A stretch of 64,000 nt of DNA from Corynebacterium sp. zg-331 (GTDB taxonomy: Bacteria > Actinomycetota > Actinomycetes > Mycobacteriales > Mycobacteriaceae). The translations under genes were made by a program, and so were the position numbers. The notes beneath the pieces are model-generated. The model did not search any database, had not been told where the DNA came from, and saw only the letters and a program-made list of their open reading frames with translations. Position 1 is the stretch's first letter, and every line of letters begins with the position of its first letter. The stretch covers positions 1 to 64,000 of the forward strand of contig NZ_JACMYD010000003.1 in assembly GCF_014267345.1 (NCBI RefSeq). Reading direction: 5' to 3'. Positions 54,081 to 62,892 of the stretch are shown piece by piece.

Positions 54081-55850
54081 CTACCTCGCCACGATGGGGG
54101 TGGCGCGGGTGCCCTGCAGGCCGGGAACCTCCCGCCAGTAGGCCTCCTCCCCCGAGGGGGCATCGGGCATCACGCGGATCGCCAGGGCGTCGGTAAGATA
54201 GAGCTTGTCCGTGGAATCCGCCACCGCGGTCACCGGGGCGGAGACGGTGGCCGAGGCGATCGGCGCGGTCTCCGAGCCGTCCTGCTCCACCCTGAACAGG
54301 GGGCTACCCGGCTCGTTGGTGCCCACCAGCAGCGAGCCGTCGGTGCTCCAATCCACGGCGGTGACCCGCCCCGCGAGCTGAGGAGAGACCTCCATCGGAT
54401 TGACGATGGCCCGGCCCCCCGCCTCGGCCTTGTCCACGATGCCCACGTACACGCGGGAGTCGATAATCATGGCCGCACGCGCCCCGGAGGGCGAAAGGCG
54501 CAACTCCGTCATCGCCGCCTTGGGCGGCTCCGAGGCCTCCGCCTCCCCGACGGCCTCGGCGCGGCGCATCGCGGAGAGCGACGCCGTATTCACCGTGGTG
54601 TGCACCAGCTTGCCCGTGCTCGACGAGCGCACCACGCGCACGACCTCCGAGTCGTCGATCACGACCCAGGCCGCCGAGGTGCCCTGCTCGAAGGAGGGGC
54701 GGGTGATCCGGTCGGCCTCCAGGGCCTCCTCGACTCCCCCCTCCACCTTGCCCAGCAGCAGGCCGGTGCGCGACCCGGCGCTGCGGGTCAAGGCGATGTG
54801 CCCGTCGGCGGTGATGTCCGCCTGCTCGATGGCCCCCGCGGAGCCGAGCGGACCCGATACCGGCTCGGCGGTGGTGGCGGAGACCGTGACGAGCGCGCCG
54901 TCCTCGGAGACCGCGTAGAGCGGGGTCACGGTGGTGGAGCCGACCTGGGGGTTATAGTCGGCCACGTCGTCGGTGGTGATCTCCTCAAGCCCCTCGGCCA
55001 CGGGCGCGCCATCGACCTCGATGGCGTAGGGCCCGCCGATGCTCGCCCCGGCCAGCGTCCACGCCACCTGGGCGGCAAAGGCGATGCGCTGTTCCCGATC
55101 CAGGCCGCTCATGCCGGCAAAGCGCAGCACACCGCTGGTGGACACCGAGAGCGAGGCGCTCTGCGGAATATCGCTGCGCACGGCAGGGCGCACCGTCTCG
55201 CTGGGACCGTGCAGCAGCATTCCCAGCAGGGTATCGCGCACGTCCTCCTGACCCCGGTAGACCCAGCGGCGGTCGCTGACGAGGGTCTTGCCGTTTTTGC
55301 CGGGGAAGTAGAGGGTGCGCGGCTCGTAGTGGTTACGCAGATCCGTGCGCTCGATGATGACCACCCCGGGAAGGGTGGTCATGCGCCACTGGTCGTCCTC
55401 GTCGCGCTCGAATACCACGGAGGTCTCCATGCGCTCGTTGAGGGGCACGAAGGCGCCCTCGGCGTCCATCTCCCCGATCACGTTGGCCCGGATTCTCAGC
55501 GTGTGCTTGGTGCTGGTGGATCCGGGTTCGGTGCTAGTCTCCATCCCCTCGATCACGCGAATGCTCTGCTGCTTGGGCCAGGAGGCCGCCAGGTCGGAGG
55601 ACAAAAAGGCCCGGGCGGACTGGTAGTTCTGGGAGGGATTCGCGGAGGCCTGGAAGAAATCGCGCAGCAGCACGCCGGGGTCGGCGTCGCGTTCGGGAAC
55701 GATGGTTTGTTCCGGCTCCTGCGGGGCGGAACTAAAGGCGCGCAGGGCGCGGGGCTCGGAGTTGCGCGGCAAGGTGCTGCACGCGCCCAGCAGGCTCACC
55801 GAGCAGACGACGCCTAGGGCCGCGCAGGCGGCGCGTTTCCTGGTTCTCAT
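54081..55850 (-). CDS. lpqB: Lipoprotein LpqB, MtrB accessory protein
   Basis: LpqB is the extracytoplasmic lipoprotein that works with the MtrB sensor in mycobacteria. The 589-residue protein has a signal ending in the lipobox VSLLGACST at about residue 26. A GerMN-like domain lies around residues 60-290 (REQRIAFAAQVAWTLAGASI), followed by a C-terminal propeller domain with a repeated LRLSPSGARAAMIIDSRVYVG-type pattern. The start at 55850 overlaps the mtrB stop by four bases (ATGA). Confidence 0.93.
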   Translation of the reverse strand: MRTRKRAACAALGVVCSVSLLGACSTLPRNSEPRALRAFSSAPQEPEQTIVPERDADPGVLLRDFFQASANPSQNYQSARAFLSSDLAASWPKQQSIRVIEGMETSTEPGSTSTKHTLRIRANVIGEMDAEGAFVPLNERMETSVVFERDEDDQWRMTTLPGVVIIERTDLRNHYEPRTLYFPGKNGKTLVSDRRWVYRGQEDVRDTLLGMLLHGPSETVRPAVRSDIPQSASLSVSTSGVLRFAGMSGLDREQRIAFAAQVAWTLAGASIGGPYAIEVDGAPVAEGLEEITTDDVADYNPQVGSTTVTPLYAVSEDGALVTVSATTAEPVSGPLGSAGAIEQADITADGHIALTRSAGSRTGLLLGKVEGGVEEALEADRITRPSFEQGTSAAWVVIDDSEVVRVVRSSSTGKLVHTTVNTASLSAMRRAEAVGEAEASEPPKAAMTELRLSPSGARAAMIIDSRVYVGIVDKAEAGGRAIVNPMEVSPQLAGRVTAVDWSTDGSLLVGTNEPGSPLFRVEQDGSETAPIASATVSAPVTAVADSTDKLYLTDALAIRVMPDAPSGEEAYWREVPGLQGTRATPIVAR

Positions 55851-57397
55851 GGCGTGGGGGCCTCCAATTCCAAGGGACTGTGCTCCACCGAGGCCTTCGG
55901 TGTGCGCGGCAGCACCACCCGGAACTGCGAGCCCACACCCTCGGTACCGGCGGCGTCGAGGATCCCGCCATGCAGGGCGACGTCCTCTTGCGCGATCGCC
56001 AACCCCAGCCCGGTACCACCGGAGTGGCGCTTCCGGGAGGGATCGGCCCGCCAGAAGCGGTTAAACACCAGCTCCTCCTGCCCCTCGCGCAGGCCCACCC
56101 CATGATCGGTCACGGTCACAGCCACGGCCTCCTCGTTGCCCGCCAGGCGCACCTCCACCGGGTTGCCCTCCGAGTGATCGATGGCATTAGCCAGCAGGTT
56201 GCGCAGCACCCGCTCCACCCGGCGGGAATCCGCCGTAAGATACAGCGGCTCGCCCGGGGCGTGGATAGTGACCTCCGCGCCGATCTCTGCGGCCAGGTGC
56301 TCCACCTGCTTCCAGGCCTCGTCGACGCACATGCGGATGTCTAGGCGCGATTCGCTCAGGTCCGCCACGCCGGCGTCGTGCCGGGAGATCTCCAGCAGGT
56401 CGGTCAGCAGGTCCTCGAAGCGATCGAGCTCGGTGGTCATCAGCTCGGTGGCCCGTCGGGTGCCGGGGTCGAATTCCTCGGCGTGCATGGCGATCATGTC
56501 CGCCGCCATGCGCACCGTGGTCAGGGGGGTGCGCAGCTCGTGGGAGACGTCCGAGGTGAACTGGCGTTGCAGGTCCCCATACTCCTTGAGCTGCCGGATC
56601 TGCTTGGACAGGGACGCCGCCATGGAATTAAAGCTCATGGCCAGGCGCGCCATCTCGTCCTCGCCCTCGACCGACATTCGCTCGCGCAGGTGCCCGGAGG
56701 CGAGGCGCTCGGCGATCCGGGAGGCTGAGCGCACCGGGGTGATGACCTGCTGGGCCAGCAGCCAGGCGATCCCGATGAGCAGCACCACCACGATGACGGC
56801 CGCCGCGGAGATCAGCCCGCGCATGAGCGCCATCGTCTCCTCGTCGTCCTCCATCGACAGCACCAGGTACACCTGGAGCCCGGGGATATCGGCGCTGGTG
56901 GGGCTGCCGATGATGAGCGCGTTGTAGCGCGTGCCGTCGCTGCGCCCCACCTCGTGAAACTGCGTGGAAACCTGCCCCTCGCCCACGAACGTGCGCAGGC
57001 GCTGCGGAATATCGAATCCCTGGGGGGCCGAGGCCTGCACCTGATCCTGGTGGGCCACCACCAGGATCGGCTCATACGGGGAAGCATCCGCCTCCGCCCC
57101 GGCGCGGTTAGTCAGCGCCGCGCGCGCGGAGTTGAGGCGCACCTGCACGGAGTTATTGGGGGAGGTGGCCGCGATCTGTTGCTCCACGGCCAGGCGCACC
57201 CGCTCGATCTCCAAATCGGCTGTGTTGATCTTGCTGTCCACCAGGCGCTGGGTGACAATCGAGATCATCGCCAGTCCCAGAATCAGCATGACCACGGAGG
57301 TGGCCACGAGCATCGAACCGATCACCCGCACCTGCAGCGAGGTCCGCCACGATTCCGCGATGGCCTCCTGCCACCGCGCGAGCCTCGTTCTCAGCAC
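55847..57397 (-). CDS. mtrB: Sensor histidine kinase MtrB
   Basis: MtrB senses cell-envelope or osmotic state and phosphorylates MtrA. The 516-residue protein has a first membrane helix MLVATSVVMLILGLAMISIV, an extracytoplasmic domain of about 130 residues and a second helix SAAAVIVVVLLIGIAWLLA. HAMP and the H-box SHELRTPLTTVRMAADMI (near residue 290) follow, then N-box LLANAIDHSEG and G-box DHGVGL. It starts at 57397, six bases after mtrA, and overlaps lpqB. Confidence 0.95.
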   Translation of the reverse strand: MLRTRLARWQEAIAESWRTSLQVRVIGSMLVATSVVMLILGLAMISIVTQRLVDSKINTADLEIERVRLAVEQQIAATSPNNSVQVRLNSARAALTNRAGAEADASPYEPILVVAHQDQVQASAPQGFDIPQRLRTFVGEGQVSTQFHEVGRSDGTRYNALIIGSPTSADIPGLQVYLVLSMEDDEETMALMRGLISAAAVIVVVLLIGIAWLLAQQVITPVRSASRIAERLASGHLRERMSVEGEDEMARLAMSFNSMAASLSKQIRQLKEYGDLQRQFTSDVSHELRTPLTTVRMAADMIAMHAEEFDPGTRRATELMTTELDRFEDLLTDLLEISRHDAGVADLSESRLDIRMCVDEAWKQVEHLAAEIGAEVTIHAPGEPLYLTADSRRVERVLRNLLANAIDHSEGNPVEVRLAGNEEAVAVTVTDHGVGLREGQEELVFNRFWRADPSRKRHSGGTGLGLAIAQEDVALHGGILDAAGTEGVGSQFRVVLPRTPKASVEHSPLELEAPTP

Positions 57398-57403
57398 AAC
57401 GCG

Positions 57404-58084
57404 CTACTCCCCCGAGCCCGTCTTGTACCCCACGCCGCGCACCGTGAGGATGATGGTGGGATTCTCCGGATCCTTTTCGATCTTGGATCGCAACCGCTGC
57501 ACGTGCACGTTCACCACTCGGCTATCGGCGGATTGGCGGTAGCCCCATACCCGCTCCAAGAGCTCGTCGCGGCTGAGGGCCTGGCCAGGCCTACGGGCCA
57601 TCTCCACCAACAGGTCGAACTCGATGGGGGTCAGGGCCACCTCCACGCCGTCGCGGCGCACGGAATGCCGGGGGACGTCGATGACCACGGAGCCGATCTC
57701 CAATACCTCGCTGGGTTCGTTGTCCGTGCGGCGCAGGCGGGCCCGGATGCGCGCCACCAGCTCCTTGGGCTTGAACGGCTTGGTGATGTAATCGTCCGCC
57801 CCCGATTCCAGCCCCAGCACCACGTCCACGGTGTCCGTCTTGGCGGTCAACATCACAATGGGCACGGTGGATTCCTGCCGGATCGCCCGGCAGATGTCCA
57901 CGCCGTTCATGCCAGGGAGCATGAGGTCGAGCAGGATCAGGTCGGGTGCCTCGCGCTGGGCGGCGGGCACGGCCTCCACGCCGTCCATCACCGCCACGGT
58001 GTCAAAGCCCTCTCCCTCGAGCACCAGGGTCAGCATCTCGGAGATCGCGGGATCGTCATCCACCACCAAGATCTTGGCCACCAT
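57404..58084 (-). CDS. mtrA: Response regulator MtrA
   Basis: MtrA is an OmpR/PhoB-type regulator of cell division, wall metabolism and osmoprotection genes. The 226-residue protein has the acidic pocket VVDDDPAI, phosphoacceptor Asp53 in LILLDLMLPGMNG, the switch Thr in IVMLTAKTD, and Lys in ITKPFKPKEL. A C-terminal winged helix (RRPGQALSRDELLERVWGYR) follows. It starts four bases after tmk, a gene order shared with mycobacteria. Confidence 0.96.
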   Translation of the reverse strand: MVAKILVVDDDPAISEMLTLVLEGEGFDTVAVMDGVEAVPAAQREAPDLILLDLMLPGMNGVDICRAIRQESTVPIVMLTAKTDTVDVVLGLESGADDYITKPFKPKELVARIRARLRRTDNEPSEVLEIGSVVIDVPRHSVRRDGVEVALTPIEFDLLVEMARRPGQALSRDELLERVWGYRQSADSRVVNVHVQRLRSKIEKDPENPTIILTVRGVGYKTGSGE

Positions 58085-58088
58085 CGTC

Positions 58089-58712
58089 TTACCTTTCCAC
58101 CGCGAGATCGCGCACTGCTTGTACTACCGCCTGTGGGTCCGAGGCTACCAGCCACGGGCCTTCCCACTGGCGACGCGCCAGCTCGCGGTAGGCCGCACGG
58201 GTCCGCTCCTGAAGGTCCCCGTCGTGCTCGTAGCGATCCCGGGTACGGGCGGCGTCCTCGCGCTCTCGGGCCCGGGCGCGGCGCAGCGCCACCTCCGGCG
58301 GGGTGTCGAGCAAGACCTGAAGATCCGGCCTCGGCAACCCGAACCGGCCGAACTCGAGGTCGCGCACCCACGCCACGGCCTGCCTGGCCCGGCGCGGGTC
58401 CCCGGCGAGCCGCGCGGCGGAATAGGCGGCGTTCGAGGCGACGTAGCGATCCAGCACCAGGATGCCCCGGTCGCGGTAAGCGCGCAGCGTCTCCGCCGCG
58501 CCGCGGCGATCGAGGGCAAAAAGGGTGGCCATGCCATAGACGGAATCGACCAGATCGCCCATCTGCCCGCGCAGGGCGCGCTGGGCGAGCTGGGCGTGGA
58601 CGGAATCCTCGTAGCGGGGAAAGGCCAGCGTGTGCGCGTGAAGCTGCGTTCGGAGGGCGCCCACCAGGGTGTTTTTCCCGGCGCCGTCGATGCCTTCGAT
58701 GGAGACGATCAT
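58089..58712 (-). CDS. tmk: Thymidylate kinase
   Basis: Tmk phosphorylates dTMP to dTDP. The 207-residue protein starts [20 protein letters not shown]. The P-loop has Asn after the lysine (GAGKNTL), as often seen in corynebacterial forms. The dTMP-site DRYVASNAAYSAARL is near residue 90 and the LID area is arginine-rich (RRARAREREDAARTRDRY). Its ATG overlaps the ahcY stop by one base (TGATG) and mtrA follows after four bases, so ahcY-tmk-mtrA-mtrB-lpqB-comF can be one transcript. Confidence 0.93.
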   Translation of the reverse strand: MIVSIEGIDGAGKNTLVGALRTQLHAHTLAFPRYEDSVHAQLAQRALRGQMGDLVDSVYGMATLFALDRRGAAETLRAYRDRGILVLDRYVASNAAYSAARLAGDPRRARQAVAWVRDLEFGRFGLPRPDLQVLLDTPPEVALRRARAREREDAARTRDRYEHDGDLQERTRAAYRELARRQWEGPWLVASDPQAVVQAVRDLAVER

Positions 58713-60151
58713 CAGTAGCGGTAATGCTCCGGCTTGAAGGGGCCGGCCACGTCCACCCCGATGTAATCGGCCTGCTCCTTGGTCAGCCGCGTGAGCGCGC
58801 CGCCCAGGGCCTCCACGTGAATCCGGGCCACCTTCTCGTCCAGGATCTTGGGCAGGCGATAGACCTGGTTGTCGTAGCGCTCGGCGTGCCGGAAGAGCTC
58901 GATCTGGGCGATGGTCTGATCCGCAAAGGAGGTGGACATGACAAAGCTCGGGTGCCCGGTGGCGTTGCCCAGGTTGAGCAGGCGCCCCTCCGAGAGCACG
59001 ACGATGGAGCGCCCGTTGGGCAGGGTGAACTCATCGACCTGCGGCTTGATGTTCTGCCGGGTAACGTCCTCGCGGCGCAGGAGGGAGGCCATGTCGATCT
59101 CGTTATCGAAGTGTCCGATGTTGCCCAGCACCGCGTGATCCTTCATCGCCATCATGTGGTCGAAGGTGATGATGCCCAGGTTGCCGGTGGCGGTGATCAC
59201 GATGTCCGCCTCCGCGATGGCCTCCTCCACCGTGACCACGGGAAAACCCTCCATGAGCGCCTGCAACGCATTAATCGGATCAACCTCGGTGACCTTCACC
59301 CGCGCGCCCTGGCCCTTCATGGCCTCCGCGCACCCCTTGCCCACGTCGCCGTAGCCGCAGATGAGCACGTTTTTGCCGCCCATGAGCATGTCGGTAGCCC
59401 GGTTCAGGCCATCGATGAGGCTGTGCCGGGTGCCGTACTTGTTGTCGAACTTGGACTTGGTCACGGCGTCATTGACGTTCATCGCGGGGAAGGGCAGCTC
59501 GCCCCGCTGGGCGAAGTGGTAGAGGCGATGAACCCCGGTGGTCGTCTCCTCGGTTACCCCCCGCACGTCGCGGGCCACCCGACCCCACTTCTGCGGATCC
59601 TCGGCCAGCACCCGGCGCAGCATGGCCCGCAGCGCGACCTCCTCGTCGGAATCGTCGGGCAGGGTGTCCGGCACCACACCGGCGCGCTCGTATTCGCTGC
59701 CCCTGATCACCACCATCGTGGCGTCGCCGCCATCGTCCAGGATCATGTTCGGGGCGCCCTCCTCGCCCCAGTCGAAGATCCGGTCCAGGCACCACCAGTA
59801 CTCCTCCAGGGTCTCCCCCTTCCAGGCGAACACCGCCGGACCCTGAGGGTCCTCCGGGGTACCCGAGCCCACCACCACGGCCGCGGCCGCGGCGTCGTCG
59901 GTGGAAAAGATGTTGCAGGACGACCAGCGCACCTGCGCGCCCAGGGCGATGAGCGTCTCGATGAGCACCGCGGTCTGCACGGTCATATGGATGGAGCCGG
60001 CGATGCGCGCGCCTTGGAGCGGTTGCTCCTCGGCGTACTCCCGGCGCAGGGCCATCAGGCCCGGCATCTCGTGCTCGGCCAGGCGGATCTGGTGTCGCCC
60101 GGCCGCCGCCAGGCTCAGGTCCGCCACCTTATAGGTCGGGGAGGTGCTCAT
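58712..60151 (-). CDS. ahcY: Adenosylhomocysteinase
   Basis: AhcY splits S-adenosylhomocysteine to adenosine and homocysteine, and supplies the homocysteine used by methionine synthases such as mmuM in this window. The 479-residue protein has the NAD loop [20 protein letters not shown] near residue 265, the substrate pair in [20 protein letters not shown] near 235, and the C-terminal [18 protein letters not shown] that all members share. The ATG at 60151 follows AAGGAG at good distance; the longer frame is rejected. It is also known as sahH. Confidence 0.96.
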   Translation of the reverse strand: MSTSPTYKVADLSLAAAGRHQIRLAEHEMPGLMALRREYAEEQPLQGARIAGSIHMTVQTAVLIETLIALGAQVRWSSCNIFSTDDAAAAAVVVGSGTPEDPQGPAVFAWKGETLEEYWWCLDRIFDWGEEGAPNMILDDGGDATMVVIRGSEYERAGVVPDTLPDDSDEEVALRAMLRRVLAEDPQKWGRVARDVRGVTEETTTGVHRLYHFAQRGELPFPAMNVNDAVTKSKFDNKYGTRHSLIDGLNRATDMLMGGKNVLICGYGDVGKGCAEAMKGQGARVKVTEVDPINALQALMEGFPVVTVEEAIAEADIVITATGNLGIITFDHMMAMKDHAVLGNIGHFDNEIDMASLLRREDVTRQNIKPQVDEFTLPNGRSIVVLSEGRLLNLGNATGHPSFVMSTSFADQTIAQIELFRHAERYDNQVYRLPKILDEKVARIHVEALGGALTRLTKEQADYIGVDVAGPFKPEHYRY

Positions 60152-60228
60152 GGGTGTCTCCTTAGCATCGCTGATCGGTTCGGGGAGATCGCTTCCCACC
60201 ACCTTAGCCTGCGCGCAACCCGAGCCCC

Positions 60229-60588
60229 CTAGGACAACGCCTCTAGATACACCTCAAGGTCCTCCTCTACCTCCGCGGCCTCCAGGACCTCGGCGGCGGC
60301 CTCGCGTAGCTGCGCATCCCCGGCCCCGATCAGCCCACGCAGGAAGGGATGCCCATCGGCCACCTCCGCGGCCGAGAATGGGGCGCCGGCCCAGATCGCG
60401 GCCACCGTGGCCGCCGCCAGGGCGTTGAGTTGCTCCTCCTCGCTGACGGCCCCGCCCGCCCGAGCGAGCACGCAGGCATCGCGGACGGCCGCAACGACCT
60501 CCCGGGGTTCCAGCCGCCCGAGTTCATCGAGAAAATCCTCGTTGGCCTCCCGTGTAAAAATAGCGACGTCCCATGCGCCCACGACCAT
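60229..60588 (-). CDS. DUF4259 family protein
   Basis: A 119-residue acidic protein with the DUF4259 opening [20 protein letters not shown] (family form GTWDxGxFxNDxAxDF). The rest is helical and Ala/Glu rich ([18 protein letters not shown]). Function unknown. The ATG at 60588 follows GGAGAGGCAGG, which rules out the longer frame. It is upstream of ahcY by 77 bases on the same strand and divergent from the gene at 60812. Confidence 0.8.
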   Translation of the reverse strand: MVVGAWDVAIFTREANEDFLDELGRLEPREVVAAVRDACVLARAGGAVSEEEQLNALAAATVAAIWAGAPFSAAEVADGHPFLRGLIGAGDAQLREAAAEVLEAAEVEEDLEVYLEALS

Positions 60589-60679
60589 CCTGCCTCTCCG
60601 CATCCGGCCCCACCGCCCGGACCCGAGCCATCCCGACTCGCCTCCGGGCGGCAGTATGCCCTTGCTTTCATACCTAGTT

Positions 60680-60746
60680 CTGATAAATTCGTTATCAGGT
60701 TGTGACCTTACGGCATCGAGGTTATACCGAGACCGGATAACCCGGT
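60680..60746. promoter_or_regulatory. Promoter and two inverted repeats between divergent genes
   Basis: A -35 TTGTGA (60700) and -10 TATACC (60723) are 17 bases apart, reading towards the gene at 60812. Just upstream is the inverted repeat CTGATAA-attcg-TTATCAG (60680-60698). A second, ACCGG-ataac-CCGGT (60732-60746), lies around the expected transcript start. Both have a five-base spacer, as operators often do. Confidence 0.5.
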
Positions 60747-60811
60747 CATGCCCCCACTCGGCACCCACGACGGCAACACCCATTCCGACCTGCGGGAAGA
60801 GGCTCTAGACA

Positions 60812-61555
60812 GTGACCAGGGATACACGCAAGGTGATGGTTTTCATCGCCGCGGGCGTGCTCGCCGCGACGGCCATCGGCTTCCTCGTATGGCGCTTATC
60901 CACCCCCTCCTCCCCCTCCACGCAGACCCGCCATTCCGCGGCAGCAGACGCCACGCCGCTCGATTCCGCCGAGGACGCCCGCGCCCCGCAGCGCACCCGA
61001 ATCCCCGATGCCGAGCCCGCAGAGCCGCGCAGCGAGGCGCCGGCTTTGCCGCGCCAGGCCGAGCCCACGGTGCTGCGCGCGGCCCCCACCAAGATCTATC
61101 GCCCGGATAGCGTATCCGCGCCGAGCGCGGTCGAACCCGCCGAGCAGGAACCGCATGCCGTCCTCGCCTTGGGCGAGGCCACCCCGGCAACCGATTCCCG
61201 CCCCGCCGAGGAGGCCCAGACCCCCCAGACACCGACCCCGGGAACCATCGCCGAACCGGAACCGCGCGCCGAGGACGCCCAGCCGGGCTATCTTCCCCGC
61301 CTCTCCGAGGCCCTGGAGCACACCCAGGAGGAGCTGACCAAGATTCCCGAGCGTCTCTTTGCTCCCCTGCGCGAGGAGGCCACCGAGGAAGAAAACCCGG
61401 AACCGACCGAAACGGCCGAGCCCACCGACGCGGGGTGGGAGGTCGGCTCCACCGCGCCGAGCGATCCCCCCGCATCCGGCTTCTCGGAGGAACAGGCGAC
61501 CCCCGCCGAACCGACCTCCGCAGAGCCACCATCCACTGCCGCACCGGGTTTCTAA
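60812..61555 (+). CDS. Anchored Pro/Glu/Ala-rich protein, unknown
   Basis: A 247-residue protein with one N-terminal membrane helix (VMVFIAAGVLAATAIGFLVW, about residues 8-27). The rest is a long low-complexity part rich in Pro, Glu, Ala, Ser and Thr, probably unfolded and outside the membrane. A short helical patch, LPRLSEALEHTQEELTKIPE, near residue 155 is the only structured piece. No catalytic motif is present. It could be a wall-spanning or spacer protein. The GTG at 60812 follows GGGAAGAGG. It converges on manA after 13 bases. Confidence 0.65.
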   Translation: MTRDTRKVMVFIAAGVLAATAIGFLVWRLSTPSSPSTQTRHSAAADATPLDSAEDARAPQRTRIPDAEPAEPRSEAPALPRQAEPTVLRAAPTKIYRPDSVSAPSAVEPAEQEPHAVLALGEATPATDSRPAEEAQTPQTPTPGTIAEPEPRAEDAQPGYLPRLSEALEHTQEELTKIPERLFAPLREEATEEENPEPTETAEPTDAGWEVGSTAPSDPPASGFSEEQATPAEPTSAEPPSTAAPGF

Positions 61556-61568
61556 AACCCGCGGCGCG

Positions 61569-62756
61569 CTATGCCCGCGCCCAGAACACCTCGGCCGCAC
61601 CGGCGTCGGCGCGCAGCGACACCTCGGATTCGCAGGCCGGTATCCACGCGGCCTCCCCGGCGGTGAGGCGCTGCTGCCCCGCGCGCACCTGGCCGCGCGT
61701 GCACATGGCGATGGCCGGGCCGTCATGACGCAGCTCCATCGCCTCGCCCCGGTCGAGGCGATGTCGGCTGAGCTGAAACTCCGCGCTGGGCACCGGGTAG
61801 TTGCCCCGGGCATCGCACTCCACGGTGGGTTCGGCCAGGGAATCAAAGGTGAGCAACCGCACCAGCTCGGGTACGTCCACGTACTTGGAGGTCAGGCCGC
61901 CGCGCAGCACGTTATCGGAGTTCGCCATGATCTCCACCCCCATACCCCTGATGTAGGCGTGGAGCTGCCCGGCGGCCAGATACATCGCCTGGCCCGGTTC
62001 GAGGTGGACGTGATTGAGCAGCAGGGCCCCCAGCACGCCGATGTCGCCCGGATAGCGTTCCTGGAGGTCCAGCACGGTGGCCAGCACGTCGCCGATCCAG
62101 TCGCCGCGGGCCGCCAAGGGACGGGCGCGCTCCACGATCGCCTGGATCAGATCGGCGCGCGCCGCCTGCGGAATCGTGATCCAGGTGGTAAACAGGACGC
62201 GCAGATTGGCGGCCTCCTCGCCCTGGGGATCGAGCATGGCGAGGTAGCGCCGCGCCTCCGGACAATCGAGGGCCTCGAAGAGTTCCAGGGTGCGCGGCAG
62301 CGGACGAAAGCCCGCCATCGCGTGAAAGTCCGTGAGCGCGACGATGAGTTCGGGCTTGTGGTTATCGTCCTTATAGTTACGGTTAGCCGCCGTCAGGGCG
62401 ATGCCCGCGGCGTTTTCCCGGGAGAATCCCTCCTGCGCCTGCGCCTTGGAGGGGTGCGCCTGGAGCGACAGCGGTTCCGCGGCCGCGAGCAGCTTGAGCA
62501 GGAAGGGCAGCCGATCCCCGAAAGCCTCCCGCACCCGGGGGCCCACCTGGGCCTGTGGGTCGGCGGCGATGACCGCATCGAGGGGCGTCTCCGCGGCGCC
62601 GAGGGTGGCGGGGGAAACCGGGTGCGCGCCATACCACAGCTCCGCCTGGGGATTCGGGGACGGAACCGGCTCGCCGCGGAGGCCGGGGATCAGCGTGCGC
62701 GATCCCCAGGGATAGGCGCGGATTACCCCGTTGAGCTTGTCCATGCGGTTGTTCAT
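61569..62756 (-). CDS. manA: Mannose-6-phosphate isomerase, class I
   Basis: ManA interconverts fructose-6-phosphate and mannose-6-phosphate, the entry to GDP-mannose used for mannosyl lipids and lipoglycans. The 395-residue protein starts MNNRMDKLNGVIRAYPWGS. It has the zinc-site motifs LSLQAHPSKAQAQEGF near residue 95 and NYKDDNHKPELIVAL near 125, and YLAAGQLHAYIRGMGVEIMA near 260. The ATG at 62756 follows GGAGAAG; another at 62744 is possible. It follows manB on the same strand after 136 bases. Confidence 0.93.
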   Translation of the reverse strand: MNNRMDKLNGVIRAYPWGSRTLIPGLRGEPVPSPNPQAELWYGAHPVSPATLGAAETPLDAVIAADPQAQVGPRVREAFGDRLPFLLKLLAAAEPLSLQAHPSKAQAQEGFSRENAAGIALTAANRNYKDDNHKPELIVALTDFHAMAGFRPLPRTLELFEALDCPEARRYLAMLDPQGEEAANLRVLFTTWITIPQAARADLIQAIVERARPLAARGDWIGDVLATVLDLQERYPGDIGVLGALLLNHVHLEPGQAMYLAAGQLHAYIRGMGVEIMANSDNVLRGGLTSKYVDVPELVRLLTFDSLAEPTVECDARGNYPVPSAEFQLSRHRLDRGEAMELRHDGPAIAMCTRGQVRAGQQRLTAGEAAWIPACESEVSLRADAGAAEVFWARA

Positions 62757-62892
62757 CCTCCATCTTCTCCGTGACGCCTCATGCTCCCCGCTCGGCGCGT
62801 CGACGCCCGCCGGGGCTATGGGCCCGCGCCGAGGCCCACGCAACGACCTACCAAGGTAGCATTGCCGCGCCCCCGCGCGGGGTGCGCAGCAC

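Noticed and set aside
56954..60232. A 1092-codon open frame on the plus strand
   Set aside because: It runs antisense through mtrB, mtrA, tmk and ahcY; high GC removes stops in that frame, and it shows no protein motifs.
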